Source: Streptomyces sp. TP-A0874 (GTDB lineage: Bacteria; Actinomycetota; Actinomycetes; Streptomycetales; Streptomycetaceae). Taken from it: a DNA stretch of 64,000 nucleotides. This document shows positions 25,087-34,813 of this stretch, one piece after another. Position numbers and translations under genes: made by a program. Under the pieces are notes generated by a model. The model did no database searches and was not told where the DNA came from. It saw only the letters and a list, made by a program, of their open reading frames with translations. The stretch lies in assembly GCF_001748085.1 (NCBI RefSeq), contig NZ_BBZK01000007.1, positions 1 to 64,000 on the forward strand. The letters are read 5' to 3'. Position 1 is the stretch's first letter. Every line of letters starts with the position of its first letter.

Positions 25087-25762
25087 GTGGGGGTTCGGCA
25101 GATCGGGCAGCTGTATGTGGTGGTCACCATCGGCATCGTGGTTCTGACAGTGTTCCTGATATCCGCCGTCGTCCTGGTCTGCCTGATTCCGAAGATGCGG
25201 CGCCTGAGCCAGGCCGCCAAGGAAGCGGATGAAGTACGCAAGGCGAGAGCAGCGGCAGCCGGCTGGCGGATCATCGAGGATCCCTCGGACCTCCCGAAGC
25301 CGGTGCGTAAGAGCAGCACCCGTGGCAGTCTACGGCTCCTGATGGCGGTTCACCGGCGTACCGACGACGTCGATATATGGGCCACCAGCGTGGAGGCGAT
25401 GGGGGATGGGAGTCACCGCGGCCTCTCTCGTCCTCGTCCACCTGCGGCCCGTGCAACACATCGGGGACGCGCCGAAGATGCGTGTGCTCCCCCGGGAGAC
25501 CGGCCGTCCCCCGGCGGGACAGGAGGGCGCCCCGTTCGACCGCCGCTACGAGATCGTCTCGCGCGACATGGAGCGCGCCCGCGCGCTCGTGACAGATGAG
25601 GTCCACCAGCTGACTGTGCGACAGGACCTGGTCAGCTGGTGGTTGCGGGACCAAATGCTGATCGTGCAGTTCGACGGGATGGGTCAACCGGCTTCCCTGC
25701 ATCGCCGCCTCCCCGGGCTGGTGCGCCTGGCGAAGGCCGTGACAGGGACACCGGCAGCCTGA
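25087..25762 (+). pseudogene. frameshifted membrane-anchored protein of unknown family
   Basis: The upstream frame encodes one transmembrane helix (VTIGIVVLTVFLISAVVLVC) and a basic, helical stretch ending GWRIIEDPSDLPKP. At about 25403, within a run of five G residues, the frame must shift by one to continue into the second open frame, which runs from MGVTAASLVLVHLRPVQHIG through FDRRYEIVSRDMERARALVT to TAA-free stop TGA at 25762. The second half resembles the C-terminal part of membrane-anchored Streptomyces proteins with the pattern xxFxVxSxDxxxAxxLL followed by RIEGxxLLxW. Alternatively the second frame is a separate gene starting at ATG 25406, which has GGAGG 10 bases upstream. Start of the first frame is uncertain. 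Confidence 0.5.
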
Positions 25763-26179
25763 GCGAATCACCGGGGACGGCTGCCAGGAACGGAGCTCAA
25801 GGGCGTGAGCTGGGCCACGGCCGCCACTTCCCTCCCACCTTGCCTTCCACAGCTGAGCGGGGTTCCGGGGTGCGGTGGGGCATCCACACGGATCGGTGGT
25901 CCCGCGCCGGACACGGACACCGCCAGCACGGCGTTTCCGGGCCGCGGGCTCGAACCCGGCCGGGTCCGTCCATGCCCGGGTGCGGCTGCGGTGAGCACAA
26001 CTCCACGGAGAGGATGTCCGCGCCGGCAACTCGACGGCCCAGCGGGTCGCACCGAGCAGGACGCCCGTAACGACCGCCCGACTCCCGTGACCTCCGCAGA
26101 GCTGTTCGGCCAGAAGGCGGTCGGCGCTGCTCCGCGCTGGGCGGGGGCTACGGGGTGCCTCGCGGTGACCGTTTTACTT
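25763..26179. other. 417-bp gap upstream of the MarR-GNAT gene
   Basis: No supported gene. A CGGGCTCGAACCCGG stretch at about 25945 looks like a tRNA T-arm but has no partner acceptor or D-arm. The last part before 26180 should carry the promoter of the MarR-GNAT gene (TTTTACTT at about 26172). Confidence 0.4.
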
Positions 26180-26219
26180 CCCCAGTCATTACCTGACTAA
26201 AGTCAGAGAATGACTGGGG
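26180..26219 (+). promoter_or_regulatory. 40-bp nested palindrome covering the MarR-GNAT start codon
   Basis: CCCCAGTCATT (26180-26190) and AATGACTGGGG (26209-26219) are perfect outer arms; CTGACT and AGTCAG (26193-26206) are perfect inner arms around AA. Only two base pairs in the middle of each arm do not match. The ATG at 26210 lies inside the right outer arm. This is a likely operator at which the MarR domain of the same gene represses itself, or an mRNA hairpin hiding the start. Confidence 0.7.
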
Positions 26220-27118
26220 AGCAGGTAGAACAGGTGCGGCGCTTCAACCGGACGGTCGCCGAGCGCGTGGGAGTGCTGCAAGACCGTTATCTGGGCGGTG
26301 CACGCCCCTACGGGCAGGCCCGGCTGCTCTGGCAGATCGGCGACGAGGGCACAGACGACGTCCGCAGCGTTCGAGCCCGACTCGGCCTGGACTCCGGTTA
26401 CGTCAGCCGGCTGCTGCGGGCGCTCGAGCGCGACGGCCTGGTCGCCGTCGAGCCCCACCCTGGCGACCGGCGGGTGCGCACCGTACGGCTCACCGAGGCC
26501 GGGCGGAAGGAGCGCGCGCTTCTCGACGACCGCAGCGACGCACTGGCCGCATCGCTCCTCGACCCGCTCGACACCCGGCAGCGGGAGAAGCTGACCTCGG
26601 CCATGGCGGAGGTCGAGCGGCTGCTGACCGCATCGGTGGTCTCGCTGGAAGTGCTCGACCCCGACCACCCGGACGCCGCGTACTGTCTGCGGGCTTACGC
26701 CGCCGAGTTGCAGGGGCTCATCGAGGGGGGCTTCGACCCCGCGAACAGCCTGCTCCCCGACCCGCGAGAACTGCGTGCGCCACTCGGCCTGTTCCTCGTC
26801 GCCCGGCTGCACGGCGATCCGGTCGGCTGTGCCGGGCTCAAGCTGACGACGGGAGCCCCCGCCGAGATCAAGCGGCTGTGGGTCTCCCCCCGGACCCGCG
26901 GGCTGGGCCTGGCCCGGCGCCTCCTGTCCGAACTTGAGGAGCGTGCCACCCGGCACGGCAGCGATCTGGTGCGCCTCGACACCAACCGGGCCCTCGAAGC
27001 GGCCACCCGTCTGTACCGCGACAGCGGGTACACCGAGGTCCCGGCCTTCAACGACGAGCCCTATGCCCACCACTGGTTCGAGAAACAGCTCACCTCCGGC
27101 ATCCGTGAGTTCACGTGA
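26210..27118 (+). CDS. MarR regulator fused to GNAT N-acetyltransferase
   Basis: A 302-residue two-domain protein. Residues 1-145 are a MarR winged helix: RLLWQIGDEGTDDVRSVRARLGLDSGYVSRLL is followed by the wing VEPHPGDRRVRTVRLTEAG. Residues about 155-300 are a GNAT domain with the acetyl-CoA loop SPRTRGLGLARRLLSELE and the C-terminal ATRLYRDSGYTEVPAF signature. Such fusions are common in actinobacteria, but substrates are mostly unknown. ATG 26210 lacks a clear ribosome-binding site, so leaderless translation is possible. The 40-bp palindrome over the start suggests autoregulation. Confidence 0.88.
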   Translation: MTGEQVEQVRRFNRTVAERVGVLQDRYLGGARPYGQARLLWQIGDEGTDDVRSVRARLGLDSGYVSRLLRALERDGLVAVEPHPGDRRVRTVRLTEAGRKERALLDDRSDALAASLLDPLDTRQREKLTSAMAEVERLLTASVVSLEVLDPDHPDAAYCLRAYAAELQGLIEGGFDPANSLLPDPRELRAPLGLFLVARLHGDPVGCAGLKLTTGAPAEIKRLWVSPRTRGLGLARRLLSELEERATRHGSDLVRLDTNRALEAATRLYRDSGYTEVPAFNDEPYAHHWFEKQLTSGIREFT

Positions 27119-27205
27119 TCGGAGCGGTCGCTGCCGTCCCGGAGGTCGAACGCCGGGTCGGATTCTCGCCAGCTTCCGGCGCTGGTGCGAGCAATGCTCA
27201 AGGTC

Positions 27206-27946
27206 ATGAACCGACTTGAAGGAAACGTGGCCCTGGTCACGGGCGGCAGCCGGGGGATCGGAGCCGCTGTGGCATTACGGCTGGCCGAAGAGGGCGCCGA
27301 CATCTTGCTGACCTATGAGAACAGCGCGGAACGCGCCACCCGGGTGGTGGAGCAGATCGAGGCCGAAGGGCGCCGGGCACTGGCCGTCCAGGCCGACAGC
27401 GCCACCCCCGAGGCGGTTACCGCCGCCGTGGACGAGGCCGTCGCGATGTTCGGCAGACTCGACATCCTGGTCAACAACGCCGGCGTCTTCCTCGTCGGCC
27501 CACTCGAAGACCTGGGGTCGGCAGAGATCGATCGCACCCTGGCGGTGAACGTCCGGGCGCCGTTCGCGGCGTCCCAGGCGGCAGCGCGACACATGGGCCA
27601 GGGCGGCCGCATCATCAACATCGGCAGCAACGTCGGTGAGCGTGCGGTCTTTCCGGGACTGGCGCTGTACTCGATGAGCAAGACGGCCATGGCCGGGATG
27701 ACGAGGGGCCTGGCCCGGGAACTCGGTCCGCGTGGCATCACCGTCAACCTGGTGCATCCCGGCCCCACCGACACGGAAACCAACCCTGCTGACGGACCGA
27801 ACTCGGAGGTGATCGCCGGCTTCACGGCTGTGGGCCGCTATGCGGAAGCCGCCGAGATAGCGGGCACCGTCGCCCATCTGGCGAGTGCGGACGGGGCGTA
27901 CATCACCGGAGCGTCGATCCACGTCGACGGCGGCTTCACCGCCTGA
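27206..27946 (+). CDS. SDR family oxidoreductase (3-oxoacyl-ACP-reductase-like)
   Basis: Classical short-chain dehydrogenase/reductase, 246 residues. The cofactor loop is ALVTGGSRGIGAAVALRL, the NNAG motif is ILVNNAGVF, the catalytic serine lies in IINIGSN, and Tyr-x-x-x-Lys reads YSMSK. TVNLVHPGPTDTETNP is the usual loop after the active site, and ITGASIHVDGGFTA closes the fold. NADPH preference is likely from the Ser-Arg in the glycine loop. ATG 27206 is chosen with AAGG about 4 bases upstream; GTG 27185 and ATG 27194 are in frame. It lies 87 bases after the MarR-GNAT gene and may be its regulatory target. Confidence 0.88.
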   Translation: MNRLEGNVALVTGGSRGIGAAVALRLAEEGADILLTYENSAERATRVVEQIEAEGRRALAVQADSATPEAVTAAVDEAVAMFGRLDILVNNAGVFLVGPLEDLGSAEIDRTLAVNVRAPFAASQAAARHMGQGGRIINIGSNVGERAVFPGLALYSMSKTAMAGMTRGLARELGPRGITVNLVHPGPTDTETNPADGPNSEVIAGFTAVGRYAEAAEIAGTVAHLASADGAYITGASIHVDGGFTA

Positions 27947-28595
27947 CACGCGAGCTCGGCGCCGCAACCGCGTTGAGGAGCCAGCTCGCAAGAGAGACGG
28001 CCACCGCGAGATCACCGGGAGGTGTGGACTCCTGAAGATCGTGCGGTGGCCGCAGGCCGTAGTGCGGACCCAGGTCCGTGGGTCGACCGCATGACGCCGG
28101 CGCATCATGCTTGTCATGCCCGTCCTGGCTGCCTTCGTCGTCGAGGCAGGAACGCTCGCCCGCTGACCGTAGCGGGAGGTTGCGGCAACGAAGGGAGGGG
28201 CCGTATCTGCTGCCGTGAGCCTGCCGAGGTTTAGGAAGGACCTCGGAGATGTCGCTTCTTTACCGTGCCGTCACTGACGGCCACAACCTGGCACATGTGT
28301 GCGATGCCCATGCGTCGAATACGGTGCGGAGCAGCTCCGCGAGCGGTGCAGTCTTCGCCGAGAACGAGATGTGCCGCCGCTTCGGTGGGTGGATCGAAAG
28401 GGAGCCGACCTCCGCTGCGGATTCCTCCGGCCGCGTCATACCCAGCACTCTCATCGCATGCTGGAAGCCCCCGACTGTCGGTCATGACCGATACGCTCCG
28501 AAGTCGGGTCACCGTTGGACCGAGCCGGCCGCGCCACGGGCGGTTACGCTGACGCAGAAGCCGGCATTAGGCGGTGAAGGCAGAGAGGGGGACAG
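27947..28595. other. 649-bp gene-poor gap before the defence island
   Basis: No supported gene in either strand. Structures seen: CGGCCACCGC (27998-28007) against GCGGTGGCCG (28043-28052), a possible terminator of the SDR gene, and CCGAGGT / ACCTCGG at 28224-28246. The 3' part must hold the promoter of the rlo operon. It marks the left edge of the restriction-type island. Confidence 0.45.
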
Positions 28596-29942
28596 GTGCT
28601 GCTCCGGTTCCGCCTGGCGAACGTACGCTCGCTCAGAGACGAACACGAGCTCACTTTTGTCGCACCCGGTGACGAGTCCGGCGCGCGTAGAGCCGTTGCC
28701 GAGGAGCCCGGCAGCGGTGTGCCTGAGCTCAAGGAAGCCGTCCCTGACGAGCCTGGCGCGACAGAGCCCAGCGCAGTGGCGCGCAGGTTGGTACTGGCTG
28801 GTGACCGGTCGGTTGACGTCTTTCCGCTGGTCGGCATCTTCGGAGCCAACGCCTCGGGCAAGTCGAACGTACTGGCGGCCCTGACCGACATGCGCAACGC
28901 GGTGCTGAATTCCTACGGACGCTGGGCCTCGTACGACGGCACCGTACGGGTTCCCTTCGCCCTGGATGCCGAGGTGAGTGACGAGCCGAGCTTCTTCGAG
29001 GTGGATCTAACGCTTGACGATGTGCGCTGGACCTACGGCTTCGAGCTCGGCTCGGAACGCGTCGAGGCGGAGTGGCTGCACAGCTACCCCCGGGGCCGCC
29101 GCCAGATATGGCTCGACCGCGATGCTTCACGCCAGAAGGAGTACCAGTGGCCGGGCAATCGGGTGAGGGACCGCTCCCAGCTGGAGCGGCGCACCCGCCC
29201 CAATGCTCTGCTGCTGTCCACTGCCGGCACGGACAACCATCCCCAGCTCTCTCCGCTCTTCCACTGGTTCCGTCGCAATCTGTGGCTCATCAACCCAGAG
29301 GTCGAACGCAAGCATCGTGAGGTGTTCACGGCGAAGGAGCTGTCCGGCAGACGCGCCCGTCGCATCACCGAGCTGCTGCGGATCGCCGACCTCGGGATCA
29401 CCGGGGCGGAGGTTGTCCAGAAGGGCGGGGAGGGGCCGGAGGTCAAGCTCGTCCACCGGTCAGCCGCCGGGGAGGTGGCTTTCGACTGGGGGCAGGAGTC
29501 CTTCGGTACCCGCTCCTGGTTCGCGCTGCTCGGACCGCTGCTGGCGGCGCTCGACGAGGGAGCCGTACTTCTCGTCGACGAGCTGGATGCGAGCCTGCAC
29601 CCGCGGTTCGCCGCAGAGGTCGTGCGTCTGTTCCACGAGCCGCAGGCCAATCCCAGGGGCGCGCAGCTGATCTTCACCTCGCACGATCCTTCCGTGCTGA
29701 CGACCCCGAGCGGCGGTCGCCTGTTGGAGCCGGGGCAGGTGTGGCTGACCGAGAAGGGCTCGGACGGCGCGACCGAGCTGTATCCGCTGACAGCGGCCTC
29801 CCCGGGGGAGGCCGAGGACCTCATGAAGTCGTATCTGGCCGGCGCCTTCGGTGCCGTGCCCGCGCTCCTGGAGGGGCAGATCGCCCGAGGGCTGATGGCG
29901 GCCAACGAGCCAGAACGTGAGTTCGAGCCGGGGCGGTGCTGA
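28596..29942 (+). CDS. rloA: RloA-type AAA family ATPase (AbiL-i like)
   Basis: A 448-residue SMC/OLD-like ATPase of the AAA_15/21 type. The P-loop is FGANASGKSNVLAAL at about residues 82-96, Walker B is VLLVDELDASLHP at about 323-335, and the H-loop is IFTSHDPSVL. The early stretch FRLANVRSLRDEHELTF is the typical N-terminus. RloA and RloB homologues are found next to type I restriction loci, and the related AbiL pair aborts phage infection. The GTG at 28596 is preceded by GAGAGGGGGAC. It overlaps rloB in a TGATG arrangement, so the two are coupled. Confidence 0.85.
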   Translation: MLLRFRLANVRSLRDEHELTFVAPGDESGARRAVAEEPGSGVPELKEAVPDEPGATEPSAVARRLVLAGDRSVDVFPLVGIFGANASGKSNVLAALTDMRNAVLNSYGRWASYDGTVRVPFALDAEVSDEPSFFEVDLTLDDVRWTYGFELGSERVEAEWLHSYPRGRRQIWLDRDASRQKEYQWPGNRVRDRSQLERRTRPNALLLSTAGTDNHPQLSPLFHWFRRNLWLINPEVERKHREVFTAKELSGRRARRITELLRIADLGITGAEVVQKGGEGPEVKLVHRSAAGEVAFDWGQESFGTRSWFALLGPLLAALDEGAVLLVDELDASLHPRFAAEVVRLFHEPQANPRGAQLIFTSHDPSVLTTPSGGRLLEPGQVWLTEKGSDGATELYPLTAASPGEAEDLMKSYLAGAFGAVPALLEGQIARGLMAANEPEREFEPGRC

Positions 29943-30601
29943 TGGCGCGTACCAGGGGGAGGGACTCGCTGGGGCCGGCGAATCGGTCCGGGCGGCGCCG
30001 CAAGGTCGTGCACGTCTTCACCGAGGGTCGGGTGACCGAGCCCGAGTACATCCGGATCGTTCGGGAGCGGGCCGGTGCCACCGGCGTGGAGGTCCGTATC
30101 GCCAACGCTTCGGCACCTGGCTCACAGCGCAAACCGATCAAGCTCGTCGAAGCCGCGACCCGGCTGATGCGCGAGGAGACCAGGGCGGCCAAGCGCAGCC
30201 GCCTGGAGAAGGCGTACTGGCCGGCGGTCTGGTGCCTGTTCGACCGTGACCAGCACGAACTCGTGGAGGAGGCGCTGAAGCAGGCCGAGGACGCCGGGGT
30301 GCGGGTCGCCTTCTCCCACCCCTGCTTCGAGGTGTGGCGGCTGCTGCACCACAAGTCGGTGACCGGCACGTTCGGTGGCGTCTGCGATATGGCGGCGGCG
30401 CGGTTGCCGTTCGCCAAGAGCGCCGTGAACCTCAAGGCGGTACTACCCGAACAGATCCCGCCGGGCAGCTACGCGGATGCCAGGAAACGTGCCGAGAAAA
30501 TGAACGCGGCCCATGACACGCATGTGCCGAAGGTGCTGCGCGACCCGTACACGGACGTCTTCGAGTTCGTCGAGCAAGGCATGGGTGTCACCTCCTACTG
30601 A
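29942..30601 (+). CDS. rloB: RloB-family TOPRIM-like protein
   Basis: A 219-residue RloB-domain protein, likely the nuclease or effector partner of the upstream ATPase. [19 protein letters not shown] holds the conserved Glu and TEP motif, [18 protein letters not shown] carries the DxD of the TOPRIM-like fold, and [14 protein letters not shown] is the third conserved block of the family. The ATG at 29942 shares bases with the rloA stop (TGATG). The following gene, hsdM, starts 98 bases downstream on the same strand, so an rloA-rloB-hsdM-hsdS transcript is plausible. Effector activity is inferred from the AbiL relatives. Confidence 0.85.
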   Translation: MARTRGRDSLGPANRSGRRRKVVHVFTEGRVTEPEYIRIVRERAGATGVEVRIANASAPGSQRKPIKLVEAATRLMREETRAAKRSRLEKAYWPAVWCLFDRDQHELVEEALKQAEDAGVRVAFSHPCFEVWRLLHHKSVTGTFGGVCDMAAARLPFAKSAVNLKAVLPEQIPPGSYADARKRAEKMNAAHDTHVPKVLRDPYTDVFEFVEQGMGVTSY

Positions 30602-30699
30602 CCGCTGCCGACCGGTCCGGTCGCACGGTTATCAACGGACCCCGCGGCCGCCGTAGGGTTCGTACGTCACATCCGGTCGCAGGTAGGGAAGTCGGTCAC

Positions 30700-33384
30700 G
30701 TGGCCAAGCTCACGCTCGCGCAGTTGGAGCGGCACCTGTTCGCCGCCGCGGACATTCTCCGCGGCACGATGGACGCCGCCGAGTACAAGGACTACATCTT
30801 CGGCCTGCTGTTCCTGAAGCGGGCCAACGACGAGTTCGAGGCCGCGCGGGAGCAGATCAGAGAGCAGGCGCCGAAGGAGCTGGGCCTCTCCGATGAGCTG
30901 CTGGAGGGCTACCTGGAGGAGAAGGCCGGCTATACCGAACGTGGCGTGCTCTTCGTCCCGAAGCCCGCCCGCTGGCAGGAGATCTCCTCTGGCAACCACA
31001 ACATCAACGAGGAGTTGCTGCGCCCCGCCCTTCAGGCCCTGGAAGGCGAGAACCACAAGCTCCGGGGCCTCTTCGACCACCTGGACTTCAACCGTATCGG
31101 TGGTTCCGGCGCGGCGGCGGGTGCGGCCAAGCTCGCTGACCACCGGCTGGGGCTGCTCATCGCTCACTTCGGCCGAGTCCGGTTGCGGACGGACGACTTC
31201 GAGTTCCCGGACCTCATCGGTGCCGCGTACGAGTACCTGATCAAGGAGTTCGCGGACTCGGCCGGCCGCAAGGGCGGAGAGTTCTACACTCCGCGCGCCG
31301 TGGTCCGCATGATGGTGGAGCTGCTGGACCCCCGGCAGAAGATGCGCGTCTACGATCCGTGTGTCGGATCGGGCGGCATGCTCATCCACGCCAAGGAGTA
31401 TGTGGAGGAGCACGGCGGCGACTCCACGGACATGTTCTTCGCCGGTCAGGACGCCAACAGCGGCTCGTGGATCATGTCGACGATGAACATGGTGCTGCAC
31501 GGTGTCAGCACCCGTTTCGACCTCTCCACCGGCGACACCCTGACCGAGCCGGCGCATGTGCCGAGGTCCGACGCGGACCGCTTCGACGGGGTGTTGAGCA
31601 ACCCGCCGTTCTCCATGGACTACGAACTGGAGAACCTCGCGCACAGCACCCAGCGAGCGGAGTACGGGGCGACCAGCGAGCGCGGCAAGGCCGACCTGAT
31701 GTTCCTCCAGCACATGCTCTGGATGACCAAGCGGGAAGGGCGCGGCGGCATGGTCATCACCGTCATGCCGCACGGTGTGCTGTTCCGCGGCGGCGGGGAG
31801 CAGGAGATCCGCAGGAAACTGCTCGACGAGGACGCGATCGAGGCGGTCATCGGACTTGCCCCGAACCTCTTCTACGGTACCGGCATCCCGGCCTGCATCC
31901 TGGTGCTGCGCCCGCCGGGCAAGAAGCGGTGGCAGGACGAGGCCACAGCTGACACCGCCCGCCAGGGTGGGAGCGGGGAGACGGCACCGAAACGGGCCGG
32001 CAAGATCCTCTTCATCAACGCGGACCGCGAGTTCCATTCGGAGCGGGCACAGAACGTGCTGCTACCGGAGCACGCGGAGAAAATCGTCTCCACCTTCCGT
32101 GACTTCGCGGAGGTGCCCGGCTTCTCCCGGGTGGTGACCCGCGCGGAACTGCGGGACAACGACGACAACCTCAACATCCGCCGCTACGTGGACAACACCC
32201 CGCCGCCCGAACCGCAGGATGTGCGGGCGCACCTGCTGGGCGGCGTGCCGCGAGCGGAGATCGAAGCGAAACGGGAGCTGCTGGACGCGTACGGGGTGCG
32301 GCTGGAGGACCTGTTCGCGGAGCGCGACCCGGTGGACCCCGACTACCTGGACTTCCTCCCGGAAGAGGACCGTCCGGACGCGGACCGGCTGGCTGAGCTG
32401 GCCCGGCCGAGTGAGGACGCGCTGCGGGTCGTGTTCGACAAGTGGTGGGATGAGGAGTCACGCCAGCTGGAGGCCGTGGCGGCGACCCCGCAGCGGCTGG
32501 CCGAGCTGACCCCCTCGGAGCGCAAGGCGGCGCTGATGGCGGTGCGCGGCTCGCTGATGACGTCGTTCGTGGACCGGTTGCGAGGCGTCGGGCTCCTCGA
32601 CCGTTACGCACTGGCGGGCGCGGTGGCCGGCTGGTGGTACGAGGCCAAGTACGACCTCCTCGCCCTGTCGGAGAACGGTTTCGCGGGCGTCCTGAACGGC
32701 TGGGTCGAGAACGTCGAGACGATGCTGGCCCCGGAGCAGGACCCGAAGACCCGGAAGGTCCGGAAGCGGAACGCAGCCGAGCGGCGGCAGGCGTACGACC
32801 ACAAGGTGGTCGCGGCGATCGCCCCGGACTTCCTGGAGCAGCTGGCGAAGGCGGATGAGCGCAAGGCGGAGCTGGACGCCCGCTGGAAGGAACTCAACGC
32901 CCAGCCGGAGTCATCGGAGGACGGCGATGGTGGTGAGGAGGCGGACGGCGCGAGCGGGGCAGTCACGGATGCGTCTGACGGCGAGGAAGTCGTTCGCACC
33001 GCTGAGCAGTTGGCCGAACTGGCAGCGGTGAAGAAGGAGCGCGCGAAGGCGGGCGCGCTGATCAAGCGGCTGGAGGCGGAGTTCTGGTTCCCGTGGCCGA
33101 GCAACCCGCCCAAGCTGGACGAGGAGCCTCCCCGGCTCACCGCCGCCCGGCAGAAACTCGCGGAGGACCCGGAGGCCGAGCGTCGGGTGGTCCTGGAGCT
33201 GCTGCGGGACGACTTGGCGCGAAAGCTCGACGGGCATGTGGTACGTCGCCGCCGGGAGTTGGTGGACGCGTACCAGCTGTGGACCGACAAGTACGCGGTA
33301 TCGCTGAAGGAGATCCGGGCGGAGCGGGAACGGACGGCGGCTGAGCTCGACGGGTTCTTGAGGGAGCTGGGTTATGCCGACTGA
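30700..33384 (+). CDS. hsdM: type I restriction-modification DNA methyltransferase subunit HsdM
   Basis: Adenine-N6 methyltransferase subunit of a type I system, 894 residues. The N-terminal HsdM domain begins [22 protein letters not shown] motif I is [17 protein letters not shown] near residue 219; the catalytic motif IV NPPF occurs as [14 protein letters not shown] near residue 302. It is longer than usual HsdM: after about residue 500 comes a helical extension with an acidic Glu/Asp/Gly-rich linker (around 750-770) and a second helical region. GTG 30700 follows AGGTAGGGAAG. The 3' end overlaps hsdS by 11 bases. Confidence 0.93.
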   Translation: MAKLTLAQLERHLFAAADILRGTMDAAEYKDYIFGLLFLKRANDEFEAAREQIREQAPKELGLSDELLEGYLEEKAGYTERGVLFVPKPARWQEISSGNHNINEELLRPALQALEGENHKLRGLFDHLDFNRIGGSGAAAGAAKLADHRLGLLIAHFGRVRLRTDDFEFPDLIGAAYEYLIKEFADSAGRKGGEFYTPRAVVRMMVELLDPRQKMRVYDPCVGSGGMLIHAKEYVEEHGGDSTDMFFAGQDANSGSWIMSTMNMVLHGVSTRFDLSTGDTLTEPAHVPRSDADRFDGVLSNPPFSMDYELENLAHSTQRAEYGATSERGKADLMFLQHMLWMTKREGRGGMVITVMPHGVLFRGGGEQEIRRKLLDEDAIEAVIGLAPNLFYGTGIPACILVLRPPGKKRWQDEATADTARQGGSGETAPKRAGKILFINADREFHSERAQNVLLPEHAEKIVSTFRDFAEVPGFSRVVTRAELRDNDDNLNIRRYVDNTPPPEPQDVRAHLLGGVPRAEIEAKRELLDAYGVRLEDLFAERDPVDPDYLDFLPEEDRPDADRLAELARPSEDALRVVFDKWWDEESRQLEAVAATPQRLAELTPSERKAALMAVRGSLMTSFVDRLRGVGLLDRYALAGAVAGWWYEAKYDLLALSENGFAGVLNGWVENVETMLAPEQDPKTRKVRKRNAAERRQAYDHKVVAAIAPDFLEQLAKADERKAELDARWKELNAQPESSEDGDGGEEADGASGAVTDASDGEEVVRTAEQLAELAAVKKERAKAGALIKRLEAEFWFPWPSNPPKLDEEPPRLTAARQKLAEDPEAERRVVLELLRDDLARKLDGHVVRRRRELVDAYQLWTDKYAVSLKEIRAERERTAAELDGFLRELGYAD

Positions 33385-34600
33385 GACAGAGATCCGGTGG
33401 CTTCCCGTGCGAGAAGTCGGCGACGTGCGCATGGGAAAGCAGCTTTCGCCCGCGAGTCGGGAGGCTGCGGGGCAGTTTCCTTATCTCCGCGTTGCGAATG
33501 TACTTCGAGGGCGCATCGACTACACCGATGTCAAAACGATGGGGTTCAGTGCAGCCGAGCGGGAAATTTACGCTCTCCAGTCCGGCGACATCCTGCTGAA
33601 CGAAGGACAGAGTCTCGATCTTGTCGGCCGTAGCGCAATTTGTGACGAGTCCGCCGACGGCTTCTTCTACCAGAACACCTTGATTCGTTTCCGCCCAGGC
33701 AGTCAACTGCTCTCGTCGTATGCACAGGCGATCTTCGAGCGTTGGTTGGAGACAGGTGTTTTCGCCGCTATCGCTAAGCAGACAACGAGTATTGCCCATC
33801 TTGGCGGGGAACGGTTCGGATCTCTGAAATTTCCCCTGCCGTCGATTCCCGACCAGCGGCGGATTGTCGAAGTGATCGAGGCTGTATCGGCGCAGGAGAG
33901 AGCCATCGCGGCGTCGATTGAAAAGCAGAGGACCGCTCGGAAAGCGATTTTGTCTGACGTTATTGAATCTGCCGTCGATGTTTCAGCGAAAAAGCGGACT
34001 GTCTCGCTTGGGTCTGTGCTTTCGGGGATTGAAGCAGGTTGGAGTCCATCGTGCGACACGGAACCTCCAGGAATAAATGAATGGGGTGTTGTGCGTGTCA
34101 GTGCAGTATCTTCAGGCTATTTCCGCCCTGAAGAATCTAAACGCCTTCCCCGGGAGCTGACTCCTCGACAAGACCTTGAGATCCGACCAGGTGACTTGAT
34201 CATGGCCCGTGCGAATGGGGCGCGTAATCTTGTCGGTACTGTGTGCTTGGTCGGCCGATCTCGCGGACGGTTGATGTTGAGCGATAAGACGCTGCGCCTG
34301 ACGCCTGACCTTAAGGCCGTCCGTGCCGACTTCTTGTTGATCGCGTTGAGCGCAGATGCTGTACGTGTGCAGATCGATTCCTTGCTCAGCGGGAGTACTG
34401 GTCAAGGGAATATCTCCCAGACTGCTGTCCAGGAACTCATGGTGCCGAATATGCTCCTGTCGAAGCAGCGCCAGATCGTCGAGCTTGCGAAAGTTCTCGA
34501 CGAGCAGATCCGCCATGACCAGGAGGAGCTGGAGAAGCTACGCGACCTCAAGCATGGTCTTGTCGCGGACTTGCTGGTTGACGCGGGGAGTGTCAGGTAG
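33374..34600 (+). CDS. hsdS: type I restriction-modification specificity subunit HsdS
   Basis: A 408-residue DNA-recognition subunit with two target-recognition domains. The first begins [19 protein letters not shown] and ends at the conserved [20 protein letters not shown] helix; the second begins [16 protein letters not shown] and ends [20 protein letters not shown]. Base composition is visibly different from neighbours, with many codons ending in A or T, as is usual for exchanged hsdS genes. The start overlaps hsdM by 11 bases. The last 63 bases overlap the convergent DUF397 gene. Recognition sequence cannot be predicted. Confidence 0.92.
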   Translation: MPTETEIRWLPVREVGDVRMGKQLSPASREAAGQFPYLRVANVLRGRIDYTDVKTMGFSAAEREIYALQSGDILLNEGQSLDLVGRSAICDESADGFFYQNTLIRFRPGSQLLSSYAQAIFERWLETGVFAAIAKQTTSIAHLGGERFGSLKFPLPSIPDQRRIVEVIEAVSAQERAIAASIEKQRTARKAILSDVIESAVDVSAKKRTVSLGSVLSGIEAGWSPSCDTEPPGINEWGVVRVSAVSSGYFRPEESKRLPRELTPRQDLEIRPGDLIMARANGARNLVGTVCLVGRSRGRLMLSDKTLRLTPDLKAVRADFLLIALSADAVRVQIDSLLSGSTGQGNISQTAVQELMVPNMLLSKQRQIVELAKVLDEQIRHDQEELEKLRDLKHGLVADLLVDAGSVR

Positions 34601-34813
34601 AGGCCGATAGTCCTTGATGGTTGCGACGAACGTCAACCAAGCAACCTCAGGGACGACCATCGCAGGGCCGTCTGGGGTCTTTGAGTCACGGACAGGGATA
34701 CCCGACGGGTAGTTGTCCAGTATTTCGACGCAGCTGCCACCATCCCCGCTGCTGTAGGACGACTTGCGCCAGCCGGTCAGTGCTGCCGCGTTTGGGATGG
34801 TGCGCTTAGTCAT
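34538..34813 (-). CDS. DUF397 protein, partner of the XRE regulator
   Basis: A 91-residue DUF397 protein. The family motif LTGWRKSSYSSGDGGSCVEI is followed by GIPVRDSKTPDGPAMVVP and AWLTFVATIK. In Streptomyces, DUF397 genes sit directly behind DUF5753-type XRE genes; pairs of this kind (Scr1/Scr2, WhiJ-associated) act as regulator-partner or toxin-antitoxin-like units. The C-terminus is about 15-20 residues longer than normal because the reading frame runs into the 3' end of hsdS on the other strand. The start ATG overlaps the XRE stop by 8 bases. Confidence 0.88.
   Translation of the reverse strand: MTKRTIPNAAALTGWRKSSYSSGDGGSCVEILDNYPSGIPVRDSKTPDGPAMVVPEVAWLTFVATIKDYRPLPDTPRVNQQVRDKTMLEVA

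Noticed and set aside
25930..25990. tRNA-like segment with CGGGCTCGAACCCGG
   Set aside because: It resembles a T-arm, but no acceptor stem, D-arm or anticodon arm fits in the 60 bases upstream.
28249..28884. 211-residue frame before rloA
   Set aside because: Overlaps the start of rloA, has no domain and an irregular Ser/Arg/Thr-rich composition.
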